Below are positions 8,917 through 17,315 of a stretch of 64,000 nt of DNA, piece after piece. Source of the DNA: Lysinibacillus fusiformis (GTDB taxonomy: Bacteria > Bacillota > Bacilli > Bacillales_A > Planococcaceae); assembly GCF_002845985.1 (NCBI RefSeq), contig NZ_PDFK01000001.1:248001-312000 (forward strand), written 5' to 3'. The notes beneath the pieces were generated by a model. That model worked only from the letters and a program-made list of their open reading frames with translations. It searched no databases and had not been told where the DNA came from. Made by a program: the position numbers and the translations under genes. Each line of letters starts with the position of its first letter. Within the stretch, counting starts at the first letter, position 1.

Positions 8917-9931
8917 TGGAATTCCCCTTTCTATGAATTAAATACAGGAAATATGGCCCTCCGATAAATGCTAGTAAAATGCCAACAGGAAATTCAATAG
9001 GATCAAATACAGTTCTCGCAATTGTATCTGCGAAAACAACAAGTAAGCCACCAGCCAATGCTGAAGTAGGTATTAAATACTTATGATCTCCACCGATAAT
9101 TAATCGTAAAATATGTGGTACTACCAAACCTACAAAACCAATTAAACCAGCAACACTTACTGCAATTCCTGCTAGTAACGTACTTAATACAATTAAAAAG
9201 AATCGACTGCGTTCAACATTGTGTCCTAAAAGACTTGCCATTTCATCGCCTAGACGCATTATACGAATATGTTTAATCGCATAAATTGATAATATAATAG
9301 CTACAAGGACATAGTAGACAATCATCTCTAATTGCATCCAACCAACACCCGTTAAACCGCCTGACAACCACGGCAATACAGATTGTACACGATCGCTATA
9401 AAGAATCATTAATGCATTTGTTCCTGCACCACAAAGTGCATTGATGGCTACCCCAACTAAAATAATTCGCATTGGGGATGTGCCACCTTTTTTCACCGAT
9501 AATGAATACACAATCATTGCCGCTACAAAAGCACCTAAAAAAGCTGCTATAGGTAAGTAAATAATATAGCCAGGAAATACAACCATAACCGCTACAGCCA
9601 TCATTCCAGCGCCAGAAGTAATTCCAATAACTCCTGGATCGGCTAATGGATTTTGCATGACTCCTTGTAAAATCGAACCCGCAATAGCCAAGCAAACACC
9701 AATAATCATACCCGTTAGTATACGGGGCATTCGGATTTCCCAAACAATTCGTCGTGCCATAGTATCTTCTGAACTCAAAATTCCATTAAACACTTCACTT
9801 ACTGAAAACGAAACTTGTCCTATCATAAGGCTGCCAATACTCACAATGATTAATAGTATAGGTAACACAATTAGCGCTATTTTTCGTTTTTTAGCAAGTG
9901 GGTGTGCATATTTTTCCGCTTCTGCTATCAT
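8903..9931 (-). CDS. Heme ABC transporter permease (FecCD/BtuC family)
   Basis: A 342-residue FecCD-type permease with about nine to ten membrane segments. Family motifs are RIPRILTGMI-like (here RMPRILTGMI), GVMQNPLADPGVIGITSGAG and GLIGFVGLVVPHI, the last near the cytoplasmic loop that contacts the ATPase. It probably works as a homodimer with the ATPase at 8128 and the lipoprotein at 9953, the IsdEF-type arrangement. GGGG lies 8 nt before the ATG at 9931. The homologous permease at 16326-17294 belongs to a second importer in this island. Confidence 0.9.
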   Translation of the reverse strand: MIAEAEKYAHPLAKKRKIALIVLPILLIIVSIGSLMIGQVSFSVSEVFNGILSSEDTMARRIVWEIRMPRILTGMIIGVCLAIAGSILQGVMQNPLADPGVIGITSGAGMMAVAVMVVFPGYIIYLPIAAFLGAFVAAMIVYSLSVKKGGTSPMRIILVGVAINALCGAGTNALMILYSDRVQSVLPWLSGGLTGVGWMQLEMIVYYVLVAIILSIYAIKHIRIMRLGDEMASLLGHNVERSRFFLIVLSTLLAGIAVSVAGLIGFVGLVVPHILRLIIGGDHKYLIPTSALAGGLLVVFADTIARTVFDPIEFPVGILLAFIGGPYFLYLIHRKGNSIATN

Positions 9932-9952
9932 CGTTATTTCCCCACAATAAAA

Positions 9953-10924
9953 TTATTTAACTGCTTCTTCAGCTGTCTTTAAAAGCCCGCGCATATAGTC
10001 AATAGCTTCTACAACTTGTGTACCAGGATTATCAAACAATTCTGCTGGTAAAAAGATAATCTGATTATTCTTTACTGCATCTAAGTTTTTCCACGCTGCG
10101 TTTTCTTTCAATTGTTTTTCAAAACCTTCTTTTACTGTTCCTGGATTGGCGTGCGTAATTAGCATAATTATTTTTGGGTTACGTTCAACAATTTTCTCAA
10201 CACTTAATGTTGCGTATGTTGGAAACTTATCTGTCGCTGGTAAATCAGCTGCTATATTTTTACCACCTGCCTTATTTAAAATATCTCCGTATAGTGAATT
10301 ATCAAGCGCGGCTAAATATGTACCTGGTGCACCGTAAACAATGAGAGCATCTAACGTTGATTTTGTTGAGCCTTTTGCAATTTCCTCATCAATTTGTCCA
10401 ACTAACTTCTCCGCTTTTGCTGTGTTATTAAATAATGCTCCATATTTTGTAATCGTCTTTTTTATATCATCTACTGAATTCATATTTGAGTACACAATTT
10501 TCGTACCTGTAGCTTCTACCGTTTTAGCGAACTGCTGGAAGCTAAGTGGCACAATAAGTATTTCCGCATTCAATGCAGCAATTTGCTCAAATGATGGTTC
10601 ATGTGGGTTACCTATCTCTTGAATAGCTTTTACTTCTGCCTTCATATCGGATGTAATCGTTGGTCGACCAGTAACGTTTGCACCTAATGCAAGCAAAATA
10701 TTCATCATTCCTGGATTTAATGTAGCAACTGAACTCGGTATTGCTTCAAATTCATGCTTATTTCCAAGGTCATCTATTAATGTTACCGCCCCCCCTGTTT
10801 CAACTTGTTGTTCCATTTCTATTTTATCTGTTGAAGCACCCACATCTGCTGGTTTACTTTCCTCTCCACATGCTGTTAATACTAATGCTAACGCACCTAC
10901 TAATAGAAATTTAAACTTCTTCAT
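9953..10924 (-). CDS. Heme-binding lipoprotein of ABC importer 1 (IsdE-like)
   Basis: A 323-residue class III periplasmic-binding-type protein. The lipoprotein signal ends in LTAC, giving a lipidated cysteine after about 19 residues, then an acidic linker and the two-lobed domain joined by a long helix. It is clearly homologous to the lipoprotein at 17316 (for example YGAPGTYLAALDNS here against LGIPGSYLVATENS there). The ATG at 10924 is preferred, with AAAGGG 12 nt upstream; a TTG 12 nt earlier abuts the ribosome site. It is the first gene of the operon with permease, ATPase and ferrochelatase, behind a strong promoter with a Fur box. Heme specificity is inferred from context. Confidence 0.85.
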   Translation of the reverse strand: MKKFKFLLVGALALVLTACGEESKPADVGASTDKIEMEQQVETGGAVTLIDDLGNKHEFEAIPSSVATLNPGMMNILLALGANVTGRPTITSDMKAEVKAIQEIGNPHEPSFEQIAALNAEILIVPLSFQQFAKTVEATGTKIVYSNMNSVDDIKKTITKYGALFNNTAKAEKLVGQIDEEIAKGSTKSTLDALIVYGAPGTYLAALDNSLYGDILNKAGGKNIAADLPATDKFPTYATLSVEKIVERNPKIIMLITHANPGTVKEGFEKQLKENAAWKNLDAVKNNQIIFLPAELFDNPGTQVVEAIDYMRGLLKTAEEAVK

Positions 10925-10969
10925 AGTAACTACCAACCCTTTCTTTTTTAAAAAAAACCAAATTGAAAT

Positions 10970-11027
10970 TGATAATCATTCTCATACAGTTGTTTATGAT
11001 TCTATTTGAAATAAAAATAATTGTCAA
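10970..11027 (-). promoter_or_regulatory. Promoter and Fur box of heme importer operon 1
   Basis: Reading leftward: TTGACA (11022-11027), a 17-nt spacer, TAGAAT (10999-11004), then a Fur box at 10970-10984 matching the 7-1-7 consensus TGATAATnATTATCA at 14 of 15 positions (read on the plus strand as TGATAATCATTCTCA). The box covers the start of the transcript, so iron-loaded Fur should repress. Confidence 0.85.
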
Positions 11028-11062
11028 CAAACGTTTTTAATGTTATTTTTTAAAATTTTTTA

Positions 11063-11112
11063 TTGCATAGCCAATTAATGTATGTTTTAATTGATAATGA
11101 AAATCAATATCA
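11063..11112 (+). promoter_or_regulatory. Promoter and overlapping Fur boxes of isdG
   Basis: TTGCAT (11063-11068), a 17-nt spacer and TTTAAT (11086-11091) are followed directly by two overlapping Fur boxes offset by 6 bp: TGATAATGAAAATCA (11092-11106) and TGAAAATCAATATCA (11098-11112). This is the overlapping 7-1-7 layout of strong Fur sites. Confidence 0.8.
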
Positions 11113-11145
11113 ATTAAAAATGTCATAAAGGGGTCAATATAATAG

Positions 11146-11472
11146 ATGATTACAGTAACTAACCGTTTTTTAGTAAAAAAAGGTTTTGCTCATAAAATGG
11201 CACCATTATTTATATCTGATAAAAATTTATTGAACTGGGAAGGGTTTAATAAAGTTGAAGTGAACGTTTGCTCTGAACCAGAAGATCACGATGAAATGAA
11301 CGTTATGATGTTCTGGGATACAGTCGAGCAATTCAAAGCATGGCGCGAATCAGATGACTTTAAAAATTTACACCGTCGTGAAGAGATTGGTAACAAAGAA
11401 AACAATGAGTCTTCCCCAATAATGGGTAACCGGGTTGTTATTTCAGAAATTGCTGCAACTTTAGTAAAGTAG
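11146..11472 (+). CDS. isdG: Heme-degrading monooxygenase IsdG
   Basis: A 108-residue cytoplasmic heme oxygenase of the IsdG/IsdI type, a homodimer of ferredoxin-like ABM folds. The catalytic Asn-Trp-His triad (N7/W67/H77 in S. aureus IsdG) is present one residue earlier as N6, W66 and H76. It opens imported heme, freeing iron. It stands alone on the plus strand, divergent from importer operon 1, under its own Fur-boxed promoter. GGGG lies 12 nt before the ATG, a rather long spacing. A 13-bp inverted repeat overlaps its last codons. Confidence is high because both length and triad match. Confidence 0.95.
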   Translation: MITVTNRFLVKKGFAHKMAPLFISDKNLLNWEGFNKVEVNVCSEPEDHDEMNVMMFWDTVEQFKAWRESDDFKNLHRREEIGNKENNESSPIMGNRVVISEIAATLVK

Positions 11473-11484
11473 CAGCAATTTCTG
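11444..11484 (+). repeat. 13-bp inverted repeat at the 3' end of isdG
   Basis: CAGAAATTGCTGC (11444-11456) and GCAGCAATTTCTG (11472-11484) are perfect inverted repeats around the isdG stop codon. No T run follows, so it may protect the message end rather than terminate transcription. Confidence 0.6.
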
Positions 11485-11583
11485 TACAAGGATTTCTTAA
11501 AAGGATAAAGATGTGCCAGCTCCCTCTTCCATCTGTAAGATTAACATTACACATATCAGTAAAAATACAAGAATAATAACTAT

Positions 11584-11655
11584 ACGTTCTTAGACGTTTT
11601 TCATCGAGTTTACAGCCTGGCATTTCAAACTCGCATCGTTTAAGAACGTTTTTTA
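11584..11655 (+). terminator. Nested double-stem structure with T run
   Basis: An outer stem, ACGTTCTTAGACG (11584-11596) with CGTTTAAGAACGT (11637-11649), encloses an inner stem, CGAGTTT (11605-11611) with AAACTCG (11627-11633). T residues follow at once. It lies 110 bp beyond isdG and probably ends its transcript, but it is more elaborate than a normal terminator. A further small hairpin follows at 11674-11692 (CCACAATA...TATTGTGG). Confidence 0.55.
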
Positions 11656-11888
11656 AATTATTTTATAAAACCTCCACAATAATTTATTGTGGATCCCTCT
11701 TCTAAGACAACAGTTTTTATGAACTATTTTCAAAATAAATCACCGTATTTCTACTTTTGCAGTTAATATTGGCCAAATTTTATGTTTAGAACGCTTCCCT
11801 TAACATTCGCATGTCTTCACTATAAGATTAGCCTAGAAAAGTAAACGCTTGTTTTAGGCAAACAAAAAAAATCGGATGTATAAATGTT

Positions 11889-11929
11889 TAAAAAATGCAA
11901 TTCAATTTCTACTTGAATTGCATTTTTTT
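11889..11929. terminator. Bidirectional terminator
   Basis: ATGCAATTCAA and TTGAATTGCAT form an 11-bp stem flanked by A and T runs. It would stop minus-strand transcripts from the NEAT-SLH gene and any plus-strand read-through from isdG. Confidence 0.85.
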
Positions 11930-11930
11930 A

Positions 11931-12008
11931 TTGGATGAGGCGACCCCCTTCGGCAATAGCTCAAGCTGAAAACCTCATAGAAGCACATGATATAGTCACC
12001 TCATCCAA
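11931..12008. repeat. 14-bp inverted repeat downstream of the NEAT-SLH gene
   Basis: TTGGATGAGGCGAC (11931-11944) and GTCACCTCATCCAA (11995-12008) pair with one G-U. It abuts the terminator on one side and lies 46 bp from the gene end on the other. It may be a solitary palindromic element or a second RNA hairpin. Confidence 0.5.
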
Positions 12009-12054
12009 CTGTTAGAGGAGTTTATGGGATAGTAATAGTATCTTGCTTTAATTA

Positions 12055-15000
12055 TTAATCAATTAAATTGACTAATTCTAGTGATCGTTTTAAAACCTTC
12101 GCCATTTGAGCACGTGTTAAATTACTTTCTGGATTTAAATAGCCATTAGACCCTGTCATAATGTCTAGTGCCTGTAATTCCGATACGGCTTGCTTTGAGT
12201 AGTCAACTACTTGATTAGCATCTTTGTAGGATAAGGCATTTTTATCAACCGTTACTTTATAGCCTTTATATTCAAGCATGCGTAAAATCATTGCCGCTGC
12301 TTGCTGACGTGTAATATTTGCTGTTGGGTTAAATGTTGTGGCATTTACACCTGTTACAATACCTACCTCTGCAAGTGCTTGTACTTCATTTTCAAACCAC
12401 TGACCTTTAACATCTTTAAACGCGGTTGCTTTAGCAGATTGAATATTTAAAGCTCGAGCGACCATTACTGCAAATTGTGCACGAGTTATATTTTTATTTG
12501 GACTAAATGTTGTAGCTGTTGTACCTGTTGAAATTCCAGCAGCGTATAAAGCTAAAATTTCATCTTTGCTGAATATATTACCAATATCTGTAAAAGGATT
12601 TTTAATATTATCCGTTTTCTCTGTATTATTAGAGTTTGTTGTTTCTTCCTCTAAAGCTGGCACATCAAACGTAAAGAATAATGTGTACGCCCCATAACCT
12701 AAACTACCTGAATCTACAAATATTTTCGTTACGCCATTGCGATCTTGAATTAATGGTAAACGTACAACACGTACTTGATCCATTTTTTCGCCTGTAGAAC
12801 TTATCACTTCGATTTTTTGTTGCTTACCATTTTCATCAATATAAGCAAGTGTTTCAAAACCATAAGCTTTACCAATTAGTGTCATTTCAATATAACGTTT
12901 ACCGTCAAGTGTTACTAATTCAGCTTTCGTGAAGTATGGTGCTAAATAGTTTGTAATAAAATCAGCCATATTACCGTTTGGATCAGCCACCATTTTATAC
13001 GTAATGGACTGACGAGTATTCTTTTCATTTGTCTTTGTTGTCGTTGCTGATACATTTGTGGAAATCGTCTTATCCGCCGTTATTGCTTCAAAAACAAGAT
13101 TATCTAGTGTAGCAATTTCAAATGAAAGTGTTGTTGTTTTTGCAGTTGCAATCGGTACTAATGAAGCTACTTTATTCGACCATTTTGCAATTTCTTTACC
13201 GTTTTGTTTGACAATAAAATTTTGTAAGTTATTTTCAATATTTAATGAAAGCATAACTTTATATTTGTTATTTTCAAATACTGTTTTTGCTTTTTGTAGG
13301 AAGACAGCTATCTCTTTTGTATTGTTTGCAAATTCAAATTTAACTACTCCCTCTTGACTAAAGTTCCCTGTAGTACTTGTATTTGTTCCGCTATTAGTTG
13401 AACTACCATTTGTTGAACCACTATTAGTTGAACCACCTGTACTTGGGAATGTTGTACTATCATTAATCTTTGAAAGTGACGCTTCTTCAAATTTTAATAG
13501 AATATTATAGTCATGATGATAGTTAAGATCCGCAATATCGACTTTTACCCACGCATTTTGAAGAGTAGCTAAATTCGATACTGTAAATTGCACTACTCGT
13601 ACATCATTTGTATCGCTAATTGTACTAGGTGTTGCACCATTCACTGTAAATCCAGTAATCCATGAACTATTTTTTAGTGTTAATTGAACTTGATAGGAAG
13701 AGCCATTTTTCACTACATATGCTTGATTATCAACATATGTGTTCATAATAGAGCTACCCGTACCTGATTCATTTAAGAACGTAAAGTTCACTGTATACAG
13801 CCCATTAGTTGATTGTTCATTGTTTTCAGTGTTAGAATTGTTATTGCCACCGGTATTTGAATTATTATTGTTCTCCCCAGAACCTGATTCACTGCCGTTG
13901 GTATTTCCTTCCGAACTATTCTCCTCTTGCTTAGCAATCTCACCCGTTAATAGTACTTTTTCAACTGTCGTACTCATTGTGGATGCATTCCCATTTCGCT
14001 CAGTTGTTGACGTGAATGCTAAATTTTCTAATGAATCTACTGTAAATTTAATGACATTTTTCGTGTCCCCTGCTGTCCATTCTGCAATCATTTTATTTCC
14101 TTGTTTTACAGAAAAGCCCTTCGTTGTACCATTTACAACTAAATTAATTGTTACAGCAATTTTATTGTCTGCTGTTTTTGTAGCATATGCTTGTCCTAAA
14201 AGGGATGCGATTATTGTATGAGCAGGTGCACCAGAGCTAACAGGTGTCAGTCCAAACTCAATTACTTGATTGTTCGAGTTGAAATGCTCAGGTAAATATA
14301 CAATTTGTTCTTTTATCGGTGCAAAATCAAACGTAAACGGTGTTGCTGGATACTTGTCACCTGACATAATCACTGTAGCCTTTAAATCAGCATCTAATTT
14401 TACCTTTATAACACGTACTAATGAATTGCCTTCTCCTTCAGAGCTTACGATTTTTACGTCTTCTCCGTTTTCACTGCCTACTTTTAGTGTCGTAAATGCA
14501 TATGTGTGACCTGTTAGTTTAATATAGGCATATTTTTCTTCACCAATTGTCGCTAAATCAGCATAATTAATATAACTTTTAAAATACGTATCATATGTTT
14601 TATTATTTGTTAAAAATGTGAAAGGAACGTTTTTTGTAATAATTTCATCTTTGTTATCTTCTGGTTGTTCTGTTGCTTCATCACATACACGATTAACTTC
14701 CGTAACATCAGCAATTTTTAAATACACTATATAGTCATGATCATACGATAGCATTGGAATATAAACATCAACCCATGCCTTTATTGTTTGCTCATATTGA
14801 TCGACTACGAATGTGTAAATATCGTTACCATTAGTGTCTGTTGTTTTTTCAATAGCTTTTTTTAATTCTCCGCCAGATTCTACTTTAAAATCCTGGTACC
14901 ACGCTGTATATGCTTGTGGCACAGTAATGTCTACTGTAAATTGACCATCTTTTTGTTGAACAGTAGCTTCCTTTTGAACATAGCTATTCATCATTGAATC

Positions 15001-15159
15001 TGCTGTTTGCTGTTCGTTGAGCATTTTGATATTTGCCGAATAGTCAACTACGCAGCTAGATCCGGTATTCTCTTCCGCCTTTACTTCCATTCCCAAGCCA
15101 GGTAATACTGCACCTAACATCAACACTATCATTGCTACATATTGTAAAAATTTCTTCAA
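12055..15159 (-). CDS. SLH-anchored multi-NEAT heme-capture surface protein
   Basis: A 1034-residue secreted protein: signal peptide to about 28; NEAT and NEAT-like modules at about 37-152, 178-280, 297-385, 454-558, 604-695 and 718-834; Ser/Asn/Gly linkers at 410-452 and 565-600; three C-terminal SLH domains (about 855-905, 914-962, 977-1027). NEAT domains bind heme. Modules 1 and 4 keep the YxxxY ligand motif (Y139/Y143; Y547/Y551). Modules 2 and 6 resemble each other, as do 3 and 5; these lack the full motif. B. cereus IlsA and B. anthracis BslK also combine NEAT and SLH domains. The start is a TTG with GGAGG 8 nt upstream. It has its own Fur-boxed promoter and lies between isdG and importer operon 2. 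Confidence 0.92.
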   Translation of the reverse strand: MKKFLQYVAMIVLMLGAVLPGLGMEVKAEENTGSSCVVDYSANIKMLNEQQTADSMMNSYVQKEATVQQKDGQFTVDITVPQAYTAWYQDFKVESGGELKKAIEKTTDTNGNDIYTFVVDQYEQTIKAWVDVYIPMLSYDHDYIVYLKIADVTEVNRVCDEATEQPEDNKDEIITKNVPFTFLTNNKTYDTYFKSYINYADLATIGEEKYAYIKLTGHTYAFTTLKVGSENGEDVKIVSSEGEGNSLVRVIKVKLDADLKATVIMSGDKYPATPFTFDFAPIKEQIVYLPEHFNSNNQVIEFGLTPVSSGAPAHTIIASLLGQAYATKTADNKIAVTINLVVNGTTKGFSVKQGNKMIAEWTAGDTKNVIKFTVDSLENLAFTSTTERNGNASTMSTTVEKVLLTGEIAKQEENSSEGNTNGSESGSGENNNNSNTGGNNNSNTENNEQSTNGLYTVNFTFLNESGTGSSIMNTYVDNQAYVVKNGSSYQVQLTLKNSSWITGFTVNGATPSTISDTNDVRVVQFTVSNLATLQNAWVKVDIADLNYHHDYNILLKFEEASLSKINDSTTFPSTGGSTNSGSTNGSSTNSGTNTSTTGNFSQEGVVKFEFANNTKEIAVFLQKAKTVFENNKYKVMLSLNIENNLQNFIVKQNGKEIAKWSNKVASLVPIATAKTTTLSFEIATLDNLVFEAITADKTISTNVSATTTKTNEKNTRQSITYKMVADPNGNMADFITNYLAPYFTKAELVTLDGKRYIEMTLIGKAYGFETLAYIDENGKQQKIEVISSTGEKMDQVRVVRLPLIQDRNGVTKIFVDSGSLGYGAYTLFFTFDVPALEEETTNSNNTEKTDNIKNPFTDIGNIFSKDEILALYAAGISTGTTATTFSPNKNITRAQFAVMVARALNIQSAKATAFKDVKGQWFENEVQALAEVGIVTGVNATTFNPTANITRQQAAAMILRMLEYKGYKVTVDKNALSYKDANQVVDYSKQAVSELQALDIMTGSNGYLNPESNLTRAQMAKVLKRSLELVNLID

Positions 15160-15258
15160 TACTCTAACCTCCTGAGTTTTTTAATTATTTCAACCTATCC
15201 TAAGCGTTATTACCTCCTTTTGTATAAACAATTTAACTAGTACTACCACAAACCCAAA

Positions 15259-15391
15259 TGATTCCCATTCTCAATTAAAATTAAAAGAAAAACATCTATT
15301 AATTACATGGATGTTAGTGAGTAAATCTACCTTTTTAATTGATTATGATTCTCATTCTCACCAATTATAACTCACAAACTATTATTGTCAA
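15259..15391 (-). promoter_or_regulatory. Promoter with Fur boxes of the NEAT-SLH gene
   Basis: Reading leftward: TTGACA (15386-15391), 16 nt, TATAAT (15364-15369), then two overlapping Fur boxes at 15340-15354 and 15346-15360 (plus strand TGATTATGATTCTCA and TGATTCTCATTCTCA). A further, weaker Fur-like site (TGATTCCCATTCTCA) lies inside the leader at 15259-15273, with a short hairpin (aacatc/gatgtt, about 15289-15314) between the two. Confidence 0.75.
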
Positions 15392-15539
15392 GAAAGTTAA
15401 AATATGTTTTGTTATTTTATTTTGTGTAAATAATGCTAAATAACATACTGTCATTGAAATATTTACTGTAAATTTAAAAGGATTAAAAATTTACCTTCAT
15501 TAACTCTAAGAAGCTGCTAATCTGTCTCATATAATTTTC

Positions 15540-16310
15540 CTAAATGCTTAATGGAATCATATATGTACCAACACTTTCATGCGTTTGAATAATCACTTCT
15601 ACACCATACACTTCTTTCATCCGTTCTGCTGTTACGGTTTCTATAGGTGCACCTTCGCATAATATTTTACCGTCTTTCATCAAAATAATATGATCGCTAT
15701 ATTTTATTGCTTGATTAATATCATGCAACACCATCACAATTGTTAGAGCATGTTCTTTGTTCAATTTCTTCACTAACTCCATTAATTCTATTTGATAAAA
15801 AATATCTAAATATGTTGTTGGCTCATCTAAACAAAGAATGGATGATTTTTGAGCAAGTGCCATGGCAATCCAAACACGTTGACGTTCACCACCCGATAAT
15901 GCATCCAATTTACATGTACGTTTCTGTGTTAAATTTGTTGCTGACAGTGCCCAATTGACTGCCGCCTCATCTTCTTCAACATTTCTTTTCATTAATTGTT
16001 GATGGGGTACCCGTCCATAAGCAACTAGTTTTTCAATCGTGATATCTTGCGGCACTGAATTTTGCTGATAAACAATGGCTAGTTTTTTCGCAAATTCCTT
16101 GGCCTTGTATGTCATTATATCCTTCTGTTCTAACGTTACTGATCCTTGTTGCGGCATATTATTACGTGAAATAACACTTAATAATGTTGTTTTTCCACAA
16201 CCATTCGGGCCAATAATCGTCGTGATTTTTCCCTTTTCAATAGTTGTCGTAACCCCATCTAAATGATTTTGCTTCTGATCATAAGATAGTTTAATTTGAG
16301 AAACGTTCAA
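15540..16310 (-). CDS. Heme ABC transporter ATP-binding protein, importer 2
   Basis: A 256-residue FecE-type ATPase. Walker A is GPNGCGKTT near residue 35, the signature is SGGERQRVWIA, Walker B is ILCLDEPT and the H-loop is VLHDIN. The start is taken as the TTG at 16310 with AGAGG 8 nt upstream; a GTG 9 nt earlier sits on the ribosome site. It is the last gene of operon 2, only 15 nt after the permease. It has a normal C-terminus without the cysteine tail of the paralogue at 8128. Heme as substrate is inferred from the NEAT gene heading the operon. Confidence 0.87.
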   Translation of the reverse strand: MNVSQIKLSYDQKQNHLDGVTTTIEKGKITTIIGPNGCGKTTLLSVISRNNMPQQGSVTLEQKDIMTYKAKEFAKKLAIVYQQNSVPQDITIEKLVAYGRVPHQQLMKRNVEEDEAAVNWALSATNLTQKRTCKLDALSGGERQRVWIAMALAQKSSILCLDEPTTYLDIFYQIELMELVKKLNKEHALTIVMVLHDINQAIKYSDHIILMKDGKILCEGAPIETVTAERMKEVYGVEVIIQTHESVGTYMIPLSI

Positions 16311-16325
16311 TACACTCACCTCTCT

Positions 16326-17294
16326 TTATTTATCTTTTCGAATTAAGAAGATTAAAAATGGTCCACCGATTATCGCCATGATTGTGGATGCTGGTATTTC
16401 CAGTGGCGCAACTAATATTCTACCTAATGTATCGGCAGTTAAAATTAGCAGGGCACCAGCTAATGCCGAGAATGGTATTAACCATTTATGATCTGATCCT
16501 ACTAACCTTCTTGAAATATGCGGTACTAATAAACCGACAAATGCAATAACACCAGCTGTAGCAGTTGAAATAGCCGCTAGTAATACCGCTATCGCTGCAA
16601 TAAATAGTCGTGCACGTGTTACATTAAAGCCTAGACTCTTGGCCGTTTTATCTTGTAAAGCCAATAAATTGCACCAAGAGGCTATTAGAAGAGCAGCTAG
16701 TAAACCAATCAAACCGTAAAATGAAATTAAACGTACATCACTCCAAGTTCGCATCGATAAATTAGAGCCACCTACACCGCCAACCATCACATTCATATAG
16801 CTACATAGCGTAACAAAGGCTTCTGTTAGACCCGTAAACATCGCATTAATCGCAATACCCACTAAAATTATTTTCAAAGGATTTAATCCTGATTTCCAGG
16901 ACAACATAAATACTAAAAAGCAAGCAAAGGCTCCTCCAAAAAAAGCTAATAATGGCGTAAAGAAAAACATCATTGGAAATAATGTAATGATTAATAATTG
17001 TACAAATGATGCTCCCGCTGAGATGCCAATTACACCTGCATCGGCTAATGGATTACGCATAACTGCCTGCAATAATACGCCGGAAATGGATAATGATGCT
17101 CCTGCAAATAAAGCAACAATAATCCGTGGAAATCGTAAATCTTTAATGACTGTGTAATTTGAGTTTTCTTCCCCAAAAAGAGCCCTAATAAACTCCATCG
17201 TATCCATTTTAATAGAGCCAGTAATGGCTGAATATATAATAACGACTAAAAGTAATAGACTTACAACTAAAAAACTATTTATTTTTTTATTCAT
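16326..17294 (-). CDS. Heme ABC transporter permease, importer 2 (IsdF-like)
   Basis: A 322-residue FecCD permease with about nine membrane segments. Motifs seen are LRFPRIIVALFAGASL, AVMRNPLADAGVIGISAGAS and GVIAFVGLLVPHISRR. It lies 21 nt after the lipoprotein gene and 15 nt before the ATPase gene, with AGAGGA 5 nt before its ATG. It is homologous to the permease at 8903-9931; the two differ clearly along their length, so this is not a recent duplication. Confidence 0.9.
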   Translation of the reverse strand: MNKKINSFLVVSLLLLVVIIYSAITGSIKMDTMEFIRALFGEENSNYTVIKDLRFPRIIVALFAGASLSISGVLLQAVMRNPLADAGVIGISAGASFVQLLIITLFPMMFFFTPLLAFFGGAFACFLVFMLSWKSGLNPLKIILVGIAINAMFTGLTEAFVTLCSYMNVMVGGVGGSNLSMRTWSDVRLISFYGLIGLLAALLIASWCNLLALQDKTAKSLGFNVTRARLFIAAIAVLLAAISTATAGVIAFVGLLVPHISRRLVGSDHKWLIPFSALAGALLILTADTLGRILVAPLEIPASTIMAIIGGPFLIFLIRKDK

Positions 17295-17315
17295 CTCAGT
17301 CCTCTACATTTCTCA

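Noticed and set aside
9396..9743. Minus-strand alternative frame inside the heme permease gene
   Set aside because: Out-of-frame shadow; the permease frame has all family motifs.
13739..14221. A 160-codon plus-strand frame opposite the NEAT-SLH gene
   Set aside because: Antisense shadow of a repetitive coding sequence; composition is unlike a real protein.
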